The notes beneath the pieces were generated by a model, which searched no databases, was not told where the DNA came from, and saw nothing but the letters and a program-made list of their open reading frames with translations. Below are positions 26,601-32,645 of a stretch of 36,447 nt of DNA, piece after piece. Within the stretch, counting starts at the first letter, position 1. Each line of letters begins with the position of its first letter. Both the position numbers and the translations under genes were made by a program. The stretch is from an uncultured Bacteroidales bacterium (GTDB taxonomy: Bacteria; Bacteroidota; Bacteroidia; Bacteroidales; Paludibacteraceae), in contig CALZOG010000012.1 in assembly GCA_945827635.1 (NCBI GenBank), positions 1 to 36,447 of the forward strand, in the 5' to 3' direction.

Positions 26601-27714
26601 CGAGTTTGTGGATACGTTTCTCCGCCTCAGCCTCGGTCATGATCACCTCTCCGTGCTCGTTGCGCGTGAACTCGTTGTAGAGTTGCTCGTGTGTGAACTT
26701 CTGCCGCCACTGCTCCTCCGTGCCGAACGACTCGGGTATATCGAACAGCGGCATAATAGGGTCTTTGTCCAGGTCATAGATCTCCACCTTGCTTGCCACC
26801 TCCAGGGTGTTGGCGAGTGCTTCGGGGATATCGTCGAAGATACGTTTCATCTCCTCGGGTGTCTTGAGCCACTCCTGCTTGGTGTACATCAGTTTGCGTG
26901 GTTCGGAGATCTTCTGGTTGGTTGACAGACAGATCAGGTGCTCATGCGCCTCGGCGTTCTGCTCGTCGAGGAAGTGCGCATCGTTGGTGCAGATAATCTT
27001 TACGTCATACTTCCGCGCCAGTTCGATGAGCACGGGATTGACCCGCCTCTGCTCCTGATAGGTCTCCTGGTTGCCGTTGGGTTTGTCGGTCTGGTGGCGC
27101 TGGAGTTCGATGTAATAATCGTCGCCGAACACGCGCTTGAACCACTGCACCGTTTCTTCCGCTCCTGCGCGGTCGCCATGCAGCACTTTCTGACTGAGTT
27201 CACCGCCGAGACATGCCGAGCAGGCGATCACGCCCTCATGATACTGCTCCAGCAGTTCTTTGTCAATACGCGGACGCGAGTAGAACGCATCGTCCATGAA
27301 CCCTGCACTGGTCAGTTTGCACAGGTTATGGTACCCCAGTTCGTTTTTCGCAAGCAGAATGAGGTGGAAGCCCGACTTGTCGATCTGATCTACTTTGCCG
27401 TCCGGCCATGTGTACTGCTCGTTGGTCATCGAGCGTCGCGTACGCCATGCGCAGTACGCCTCGACGCCAATGATAGGCTTGAAGGGCACAAAGGGCTCGG
27501 AGGCATCGTGCGAATCAGCCCACGCCTCTTTGTTCTTCTTGTTGACTTTCTTGCAATAATCTACGAGTTCCTTTATGCCGTACATATTGCCGTGATCGGT
27601 CAGCGCCACAGCCGGCATGCCGGTGCGGATACACTTATCAACTATATCAGGTACCTTCGACATGCCGTCGAGCGTCGAGTAGTGCGAGTGAACGTGCAGA
27701 TGGACAAAAGACAT
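23680..27714 (-). CDS. dnaE: DNA polymerase III alpha subunit
   Basis: Replicative polymerase catalytic subunit of 1344 residues. The order is N-terminal PHP domain (FVHLHVHSHYSTLDG, ALTDHGNMYG), polymerase core (GPGRGSAAGSVVAYCL and the catalytic PDIDTDF), helix-hairpin-helix region, then an OB-fold (NVGGIITAAEERTSQKG) and C-terminal domain. An acidic low-complexity stretch of ~60 residues (about 1095-1158, rich in Glu/Asp/Thr) lies before the OB-fold and makes the protein longer than E. coli DnaE (1160). The promoter and a 7-nt array lie directly upstream. Confidence 0.97.
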   Translation of the reverse strand: MSFVHLHVHSHYSTLDGMSKVPDIVDKCIRTGMPAVALTDHGNMYGIKELVDYCKKVNKKNKEAWADSHDASEPFVPFKPIIGVEAYCAWRTRRSMTNEQYTWPDGKVDQIDKSGFHLILLAKNELGYHNLCKLTSAGFMDDAFYSRPRIDKELLEQYHEGVIACSACLGGELSQKVLHGDRAGAEETVQWFKRVFGDDYYIELQRHQTDKPNGNQETYQEQRRVNPVLIELARKYDVKIICTNDAHFLDEQNAEAHEHLICLSTNQKISEPRKLMYTKQEWLKTPEEMKRIFDDIPEALANTLEVASKVEIYDLDKDPIMPLFDIPESFGTEEQWRQKFTHEQLYNEFTRNEHGEVIMTEAEAEKRIHKLGGYDRLYRIKFEADYLQYLTYKGAHERYGDTLTDEQEERIKFELHTMKTMGFPGYFLIVMDFIRAAREELDVSVGPGRGSAAGSVVAYCLKITDLDPLKYDLLFERFLNPDRISLPDIDTDFEDSGRGKVLDWVSQKYGATHVAHIITYGKMATRSALADVARVQGVPIPMSNQLKSLVPDRDFPDSVKDDKGKKPKVNLRNCYKYIDELRQIYEGDDPVLHNTLEYAAQLEDTIRQVGIHACGVIIGADDLTKFAPLASVLDPKTQKRVLVTQYDGHVVESVGLIKMDFLGLITLSIIKECIRTIKRTKGIEVDIDHIPLDDELTYKLFQEGRTVAVFQFESSGMRSYMRQLKPTVMGDLIAMNALYRPGPMDYIPQFIRRKHGVEPVTYDIPVMEKYLKDTYGVTVYQEQVMLLSRLLANFTRGESDKLRKAMGKKQMAILQELKGKFMTGGKANGHDPKILDKIWADWEKFASYAFNKSHAACYSWVAYQTAYLKAHYPSEFMAANLTILKNSTKDVTRLMDECTEMNIRVLEPDVNESGLNFMANSKGDIRFGLGGVKGVGENAVEAIVSEREKNGKYKDIFDFVERVNLTACNKKTIESLAYAGAFDCFQGLYREQLLGYNSKGEVVLDTLVRYGNLYQQNKADNQFTLFGAADMEVDIQKPELPNVPRMTNIERLNKEKEMIGIYLSAHPLDDYEFEVRELCSVTAEELKHFRDWEKPEQRAAAIAQFAQGGNDSRSDEQETTIETIVTSDADGEPVTEEKEVVSDAAPQQARVSPEEWIHAHEKRIINVGGIITAAEERTSQKGTLYGRYTIEDYTGSYEFMIFGEDYKRFAPLLKKDVYAFVSLQVQPRGWGGRYYKDVPFAEAEYECRVKDVQLLQDAQKNRVHNLTLTMPVDKLTEAWAGDFQEQCEQANDNDGLVIRFRVEDSLHHNGITLTARTVHIRVTKPFYHWLSAQRKDNILTYSFS

Positions 27715-27715
27715 A

Positions 27716-27750
27716 ACGATTTACGATTTACCATTTACGATTTACGATTG
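27716..27750 (-). repeat. 7-nt array forming the dnaE leader
   Basis: Five 7-mers (plus-strand ACGATTT, ACGATTT, ACCATTT, ACGATTT, ACGATTG) begin one base before the dnaE start codon. They end about where transcription should begin, so they make up essentially the whole predicted 5' UTR. Confidence 0.9.
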
Positions 27751-27756
27751 GCACTA

Positions 27757-27788
27757 CAAAGGTAGTAAAAAAAATGCACATTTGCAAA
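27757..27788 (-). promoter_or_regulatory. dnaE promoter (Bacteroidetes type)
   Basis: On the minus strand, TTTG (27788-27785), a 20-base spacer and TACCTTTG (27764-27757) match the TTTG/TAnnTTTG consensus exactly. The predicted start site is near 27750, about 36 bases before the dnaE ATG. Confidence 0.8.
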
Positions 27789-28034
27789 TTTTTCGTTAAG
27801 TTTTTTCACGTGCAGTGCAAAAAAGAAAAAAAACAGAGATACCGAAACGAAGACATAACCACGATGAAACATCGATATTCCCTCGATAAACCCTCGATCG
27901 AACGGAACGTTTTTTGGTAAAATAACGGTTACGAGGGGGCGATACAACGATCGAACGTTTCCATAAAGACAGGTTGCATATCAGTCATAAGCGTTGTGGC
28001 TACACATAGCTACCGAATATAACTATGAATCGTT
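27789..28034. other. Intergenic region between dnaE promoter and the MATE gene end
   Basis: The whole gap between dnaE and the MATE stop is 320 bases. Apart from the dnaE leader and promoter it contains the second copy of the 11-bp repeat element (27855-27915), a degenerate further CGAT-containing stretch near 27940-27958, and small imperfect palindromes near 28020-28045. No ORF of convincing quality, RNA gene or strong terminator was seen. Confidence 0.6.
27855..27915 (+). repeat. 11-bp phased repeat element, copy 2
   Basis: Four 11-mers (ATAACCACGAT, GAAACATCGAT, ATTCCCTCGAT, AAACCCTCGAT) with CGAT at 27862, 27873, 27884 and 27895, then CGAACGGAACG and six T. It has the same order and polarity as copy 1 and lies about 70 bases upstream of the dnaE -33 box. 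Confidence 0.9.
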
Positions 28035-29408
28035 TCATGATAGATAAAGTATCGGTTGTCTGAAATATTTGGCAGTGAGGTAAATGACCCTTGCCGCCAA
28101 GTGGGCGAAGTAGGCGATGTAGAGGGAGTGAGTCGAGAGTCGAAAGTCGAAAGTCGAAAGAAGAAAGTAGGAAACGGCGAAGGCGGCGGCAGCCCAGAGC
28201 ATGGCGTTGCGGATATCCTTACCGCGCGTGGCACCGGCAAAAATTCCGTCCCACATGAACGCCAACATACTGACTATCGGCATAGCGATCAGCCAACCTA
28301 TGTACTTGTGCATGGTAGTGATCACCTGTTGATCAGAAGTGAGTGCTGCAAACAACGCGTCGGGGAAAAGGGCGTACAAGAGGCTGAAGAACAAGCCGAC
28401 ACCAGTGCCCCAGGCGAAGAGGGTCCATATTAAAGTTGAGGGTTGAGCGTTGAGCGTTGAGCGAAGTTTGTCAGTTGAGGGTTGATTGCTGATGGCCGAC
28501 TGCTGCTCGCCGATGGTTTTGCCGACAAGAGCCTCGCCGGCATATGCAAAACCATCGATAAAGAACGAGAAGAGCATGAACAATTTCATCATTAGCGCAG
28601 AGGCTGCAAGTTCCACATCGCCGTAAGCACTGCTGATAGCCGTCCAACCGACATACACGACAATGAAACACAACGAACGGATGAACAGGTCGTAGTTGAG
28701 ACGGAAGAAGCGGGAAGAGTCGAAAGTCGAAAGTCGATAGTCGATAGTCGATAGTCGAAAGTGGTCGGCGTAGCGCGTGGCAATCATAACAAGGGCGACG
28801 ATCAGACCTGTCCATTGGGCGATGAGCGTTCCCCACGCCACGCCAACAGCACCTAAAGGTGTGTGGACCGCCAACAGGTACGAGGCGAGCATATTCACGC
28901 CATTGACCACCAGATCGGTGACCATAGCGCGCGTGCCGTCCTGCATCCCGATGAACCAGCCTTTGCAAGTCATGATCATCAGCGTAGCGGGAGCAGCCCA
29001 GACGCGAATGTTGAAGTATGCGCGCGCAAACTCCGCGACCTCGGGCGAGCAGGGCATAACGTAGAGCACCGCTCGCAGATAGACGGATTGCAGCAGCCAA
29101 ATGAGCAATGCGCCGACAAGAGCGATACCTGACGAGCGCAGCAGCAGACTGCCGCACTCCATCCGCTGCCCTGCGCCGTACGCCTGAGCGGTCAGACCTG
29201 CCGTGCTCACACGCAGGAAACCGAAACAGCCGTACAACATGTCAAACAACATTGTACCGACCGCTATGCCGCCTATCGCCCACGCCGAACTGATATGTCC
29301 GGCAATAACCATATCCACCAACCCGACCAGCGGGATAGTGATATTCGCCAGGATTGAGGGGACAGCAATCCGGAGGATGGATTTATGTAGATGAGAGTCG
29401 AAAGTCAA
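28035..29408 (-). CDS. MATE-family efflux transporter
   Basis: A 457-residue inner-membrane transporter with about twelve hydrophobic helices. The N-terminal MATE pattern is present (AVPSILANITIPLVGLVDMVIAGH). It probably exports cationic drugs or metabolites in exchange for Na+ or H+; it resembles the DinF-like branch. The only upstream start in frame is a TTG at 29408, which lies inside a 12-unit 7-nt array. Three more such arrays sit in frame in hydrophilic loops (encoding LSTFDFRLST, NAQPSTL and RLSTIDYRLSTFD-like residues), suggesting loop expansion. fabD lies upstream on the same strand, with 78 bases between. Confidence 0.9.
   Translation of the reverse strand: MTFDSHLHKSILRIAVPSILANITIPLVGLVDMVIAGHISSAWAIGGIAVGTMLFDMLYGCFGFLRVSTAGLTAQAYGAGQRMECGSLLLRSSGIALVGALLIWLLQSVYLRAVLYVMPCSPEVAEFARAYFNIRVWAAPATLMIMTCKGWFIGMQDGTRAMVTDLVVNGVNMLASYLLAVHTPLGAVGVAWGTLIAQWTGLIVALVMIATRYADHFRLSTIDYRLSTFDSSRFFRLNYDLFIRSLCFIVVYVGWTAISSAYGDVELAASALMMKLFMLFSFFIDGFAYAGEALVGKTIGEQQSAISNQPSTDKLRSTLNAQPSTLIWTLFAWGTGVGLFFSLLYALFPDALFAALTSDQQVITTMHKYIGWLIAMPIVSMLAFMWDGIFAGATRGKDIRNAMLWAAAAFAVSYFLLSTFDFRLSTHSLYIAYFAHLAARVIYLTAKYFRQPILYLS
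28130..28171 (+). repeat. 7-nt array in MATE gene, near the C-terminus
   Basis: Six 7-mers of the form GAGTCGA/AAGTCGA, the last two decayed. They encode STFDFRL-like residues between two membrane helices near the C-terminus. Confidence 0.88.
28435..28487 (+). repeat. 7-nt array in MATE gene, central loop
   Basis: GTTGAGG/GTTGAGC 7-mers: four in a row, an 11-base interruption, then two more. They encode a Ser/Thr/Asn/Gln-rich loop. Confidence 0.85.
28717..28758 (+). repeat. 7-nt array in MATE gene, first-half loop
   Basis: Six 7-mers: GAGTCGA, AAGTCGA twice, TAGTCGA three times. They encode RLSTIDYRLSTFD-like residues after the ATRYADHF segment. Confidence 0.9.
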
Positions 29409-29478
29409 GAGTCGAAAGTCAAGAGTCGAAAGTCGATAGTCGATAGTCGATAGTCAATAGTCGATAGTCGAAAGACAA
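29395..29478 (+). repeat. Twelve-unit 7-nt array spanning the MATE start
   Basis: Twelve uninterrupted 7-mers of the AGTCGA type (units GAGTCGA, AAGTCAA, TAGTCGA, etc.) fill the fabD-MATE gap and extend into the MATE coding sequence. The TTG start codon (29408-29406) is part of unit 2. Confidence 0.93.
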
Positions 29479-29486
29479 TGGAGGGA

Positions 29487-30359
29487 TTAGCCGATGGTTA
29501 CTTCGGGATTGATCTTGCGTATCAGGTTCTTGAGCACGTCGCCGGGTCCGAACTCATAGAACTCGTTTGCTCCGTCGGCAATCATCTGATTGACAGTTTG
29601 CGTCCATCGCACGGGCGAGGTGAGCTGCTCGAGCAGGTTGCGGCGGATATGTTCAGGATCCGTCTGCGGCGTGGCGCAGACGTTCTGGTAGATCGGACAA
29701 ACAGGTTGACGGAACGCGGTCTGCTCGATAGCCTTGCCGAGCGCCTCTGCCGCCGGTTGCATCAGCGGCGAGTGGAACGCACCGCCCACAGGCAGTTTGA
29801 TAGCACGTTTGGCACCCGCCTCTTTCATCAGCGGGATAGCCTTGTCGATACCGCTCACCGTGCCGGAAATAACAATCTGTCCGTTGCAGTTGAAGTTAGC
29901 AGCCACTACTATATCGTCGGTTATGCTGTTGCATATCTCCTCGACTTTCTCGTCGGGCAGAGCGAGTACGGCAGCCATCGTGCCGGGTTGTAGTTCGCAC
30001 GCCTTCTGCATGGCTTCGGCACGTGCACTCACGAGCAGCAAAGCGTCCTCAAACGCCAACGCACCGCACGCCACCAGCGCGGAGAACTCGCCCAGGCTGT
30101 GACCGGCAACCATCTGCGGCTGCTCAATCGTGTTGACCATGAACGCCGCCACAGAGTGCAGGAACACGGCAGGCTGGGTGACACGCGTGGCACGCAGATC
30201 CTCATCGGTGCCGTTGAACATAACGTCCGTTATACGGAAACCCAGCAGTTCGTTGGCGCGCTCAAAGAGTTCACGAACTACGGCGTGGTTGTCGTACAGG
30301 TCCTTGCCCATACTTGTATGCTGACTGCCCTGACCGGGGAAAACGAAAGATTTTGACAT
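29487..30359 (-). CDS. fabD: Malonyl-CoA:ACP transacylase
   Basis: Loads malonyl groups onto acyl carrier protein for fatty acid synthesis; 290 residues. N-terminal FVFPGQGSQ, the catalytic Ser in GHSLGEFSAL, the Arg-containing ARAEAMQKA segment and the His in PVGGAFHSPLM are all present. It is the first gene of a leftward unit that continues into the MATE transporter. A promoter and an 8-nt array lie directly upstream. Confidence 0.97.
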   Translation of the reverse strand: MSKSFVFPGQGSQHTSMGKDLYDNHAVVRELFERANELLGFRITDVMFNGTDEDLRATRVTQPAVFLHSVAAFMVNTIEQPQMVAGHSLGEFSALVACGALAFEDALLLVSARAEAMQKACELQPGTMAAVLALPDEKVEEICNSITDDIVVAANFNCNGQIVISGTVSGIDKAIPLMKEAGAKRAIKLPVGGAFHSPLMQPAAEALGKAIEQTAFRQPVCPIYQNVCATPQTDPEHIRRNLLEQLTSPVRWTQTVNQMIADGANEFYEFGPGDVLKNLIRKINPEVTIG

Positions 30360-30369
30360 GATTGATTTT

Positions 30370-30401
30370 GTTAAGCTGTTAAACTATTAAGCCGTTAAAC
30401 A
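30370..30401 (-). repeat. 8-nt array forming the fabD leader
   Basis: Four 8-mers on the plus strand: GTTAAGCT, GTTAAACT, ATTAAGCC, GTTAAACA. They begin ten bases before the fabD start and end near the predicted transcription start. Confidence 0.85.
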
Positions 30402-30405
30402 TGTA

Positions 30406-30437
30406 CAAAAGTACACAATTTTTGCCAAAAAAACAAA
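30406..30437 (-). promoter_or_regulatory. fabD promoter (Bacteroidetes type)
   Basis: The minus strand reads TTTG (30437-30434), a 20-base spacer and TACTTTTG (30413-30406). Transcription should start near 30400, about 40 bases upstream of fabD. Confidence 0.75.
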
Positions 30438-30507
30438 CCTCTACACACCCTTAAGGCACAAAATGCAAAAAAATAACAAGAAAAAATCACTTTTTGCTAT
30501 ATTGCTC

Positions 30508-30538
30508 TTGCATAAATGAATTATTTTTTGTATCTTTG
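30508..30538 (+). promoter_or_regulatory. Promoter of the amylase genes
   Basis: TATCTTTG at 30531-30538 is a consensus -7 box. TTG at 30508-30510 sits 20 bases upstream as a weak -33 element. The predicted start is near 30545, giving a ~60-base leader before the first GH13 gene. Confidence 0.7.
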
Positions 30539-30563
30539 TGGTACGAAAGTGTTCACCCGAACC

Positions 30564-30608
30564 ATGAAAGACAATCTTCATCACGACAAAACACACTCTG
30601 ATATATGA
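30564..30608 (+). CDS. Possible 14-codon leader ORF
   Basis: ATG 30564 opens a short frame (MKDNLHHDKTHSDI) whose TGA overlaps the ATG of the first GH13 gene as ATGA. It lies wholly downstream of the predicted transcription start, so it could be translated and coupled to the amylase. Three of the 14 residues are His. It may be chance; no attenuator hairpin was found. Confidence 0.25.
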   Translation: MKDNLHHDKTHSDI

Positions 30609-32608
30609 AAAAGACCACACTTATCCTCATCTGTTTCGTTGTATCGCTCACGCTGAGTGCCTGCGGCAGCAAACGTGCCTGCGCCAACAGCAACGAGCCT
30701 GTTGTCAATCCTATTATGCCCGTTTATTACACAGGCGGTGTGCAGCATGTATGGCTGACGGATTACTTGCCGGCGCTCAGTACGGACGATACGCCTGTTA
30801 TCGAGGCTATGCCCGGGTACAATGTCAGCAACTTTGCCCGTTTGGAGTTTGATTTGCAGGGCAACAACACGCTGTCCACCCTGTCGGTAGAGACAGCCGA
30901 TCATACTCGTTACGACATAGCCATCCTGCCCGCTCTGCCGTTCAAGACAGGCTTGTTGACGACAGGTTGCACCGAGCGTACGATCACGTTCAGTCTGCCG
31001 GCTGAGGGCTACGATGTACAGGCATATCTCGACAACCGGTTGCTCGGCCCCGACATGCTGGAGATAGAGGGTACAACAGGCACGCTGCATATACCCGACT
31101 GTCCTGAAGGACGTTCGTTCATCCGCCTCTATGCCGCTGATGCGCAGAGCCGACTGAACGACGTGCTCATCCCGATGCAGGACGGCAAGGTGGTGACTGA
31201 CGCAGCCCAACTGACGATTAACGACGACCAGACGCAGGTGCTCTACTCGCTGATGATTGACCGGTTCTACAACGGCAACACGGCTAACGACGAGCCGCTG
31301 AACGATCCGGAGGTACTGCCGATAGTCGATTATCAGGGCGGTGATCTGGCGGGTATAACGGAGAAGATCAACAGCGGATTTTTTGAAGACCTGGGTATAA
31401 CCACCATATGGATATCACCTATCACGCAGAACCCGACCGATGCCTGGGGACGTTATCCGTTCAAGAACGGCAACAAGTACGACCCGAGCAAGACGTACAC
31501 GAAGTTCTCGGGCTACCACGGCTACTGGCCGATATACAACAACAAGGTGGATCACCGCTTCGGCACGAGCGACGAGCTGCGCGCCATGCTGGACGCAGCC
31601 CATGCACACGGCTTGCACGTCGTGCTGGATTATGTAGCCAACCACCTGCATATCAACTCGCCCGTGATACAACAGCACCCCGAGTGGATAACCGACAGCA
31701 TATTGCCGGACGGTCGCAGGAACTTTGAGTTGTGGGACGAGGCGCGCCTGACAACCTGGTTTGATGTACATATCCCCTCGCTCAACCTGGAGATTCCCGA
31801 GGTGTGTGAGGCAATGACTGACACAGCACTGTTCTGGCTGGAGAACTACCCGTTTGACGGTTTCCGCCACGATGCGTGCAAGCATATACCCGAAGGCTAC
31901 TGGCGCATGTTAGGGCACAAGATTGCCACACGATTCCCGGGACGGCATATATGGATGATCGGCGAGACGTACGGTTCGCCCGAATTGATAGGTATGTACG
32001 TCAAGACAGGACTACTCAACGCACAGTTTGACTTCAACGAGTATTACGGCATACGCGAGTCGGTGATTGACAGCAAGTTCCCGATGAGCGAGTTGGAAAG
32101 GATAGTCCAGGAGTCGATGGCAGCCTACGGTGCGCACCACACGATGGGCAACATTTCCGGCAATCATGACCAAGTACGTATAGCCTCTCTTGCCGGCGGC
32201 GCTATCCGTGCCGATGAGGATGGCAAGGAGGCAGGCTGGACACGCACGGTAGGCATAGGTGACGCCAATGTGGCGTACCGCAAGGCTATGCTGCAGGAGG
32301 TGATCAACTTCACTATACCGGGTGTGCCGTGCATCTACCAGGGCGACGAGTACGGCGAGGTGGGTGCCAACGACCCCGACAACCGTCTTATGATGCGTTT
32401 TGACAGGCTGAACGAGCAAGAGCAGCAGATGCGCAGCGAGGTACAGAAACTGATCCGCATGCGCCGCACATCAATGCCACTGCTGTACGGCGATATGCAG
32501 ACCGAGAACCTGACGGAAGATGAGTGGACGTACACGCGCACGTACATGGGTAAGAAAGTACGCGTAACGATCAACCGGAAGGAGTTGAGCTATACAATTG
32601 AAAATTGA
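30605..32608 (+). CDS. GH13 alpha-amylase-family lipoprotein with N-terminal domain
   Basis: A 667-residue protein with a lipoprotein signal (lipobox LSAC, Cys at residue ~20). A ~170-residue N-terminal beta domain resembles the N-domain of cyclomaltodextrinase/neopullulanase enzymes. The TIM barrel then carries all four GH13 regions: VVLDYVANH, GFRHDACKH (nucleophile Asp423), IGETYG (acid/base Glu454) and SGNHD (Asp522). It probably cuts alpha-1,4-glucans or maltodextrins at the cell surface or in the periplasm, similar to SusA, but no susC/susD genes are in the window. The stop codon lies inside a 7-nt array. Confidence 0.92.
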   Translation: MKKTTLILICFVVSLTLSACGSKRACANSNEPVVNPIMPVYYTGGVQHVWLTDYLPALSTDDTPVIEAMPGYNVSNFARLEFDLQGNNTLSTLSVETADHTRYDIAILPALPFKTGLLTTGCTERTITFSLPAEGYDVQAYLDNRLLGPDMLEIEGTTGTLHIPDCPEGRSFIRLYAADAQSRLNDVLIPMQDGKVVTDAAQLTINDDQTQVLYSLMIDRFYNGNTANDEPLNDPEVLPIVDYQGGDLAGITEKINSGFFEDLGITTIWISPITQNPTDAWGRYPFKNGNKYDPSKTYTKFSGYHGYWPIYNNKVDHRFGTSDELRAMLDAAHAHGLHVVLDYVANHLHINSPVIQQHPEWITDSILPDGRRNFELWDEARLTTWFDVHIPSLNLEIPEVCEAMTDTALFWLENYPFDGFRHDACKHIPEGYWRMLGHKIATRFPGRHIWMIGETYGSPELIGMYVKTGLLNAQFDFNEYYGIRESVIDSKFPMSELERIVQESMAAYGAHHTMGNISGNHDQVRIASLAGGAIRADEDGKEAGWTRTVGIGDANVAYRKAMLQEVINFTIPGVPCIYQGDEYGEVGANDPDNRLMMRFDRLNEQEQQMRSEVQKLIRMRRTSMPLLYGDMQTENLTEDEWTYTRTYMGKKVRVTINRKELSYTIEN

Positions 32609-32623
32609 AAGTAGAAAATTGTT
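32596..32623 (+). repeat. 7-nt array at the end of the first amylase gene
   Basis: Four 7-mers: AATTGAA, AATTGAA, AGTAGAA, AATTGTT. The amylase TGA stop (32606-32608) falls inside the second/third unit, so the last residues (TIEN) come from the array. Confidence 0.8.
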
Positions 32624-32645
32624 TAACCTTTTAAAAAAATACACC

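Noticed and set aside
23716-27765. Chain of long plus-strand ORFs (339, 337, 275, 181, 133 residues) antisense to dnaE
   Set aside because: Most lie in one frame opposite a complete, motif-rich dnaE and have no recognisable domains; an open antisense frame is a codon-usage by-product.
27861-27921. Short ORF reading through repeat copy 2 (MKHRYSL...)
   Set aside because: The frame is created by the repeat itself and is not kept in copies 1 and 3.
32598-32645. N-terminal extension of the second amylase from the track start
   Set aside because: It overlaps the previous stop and the 7-nt array and would bury the lipoprotein signal that begins at ATG 32646.
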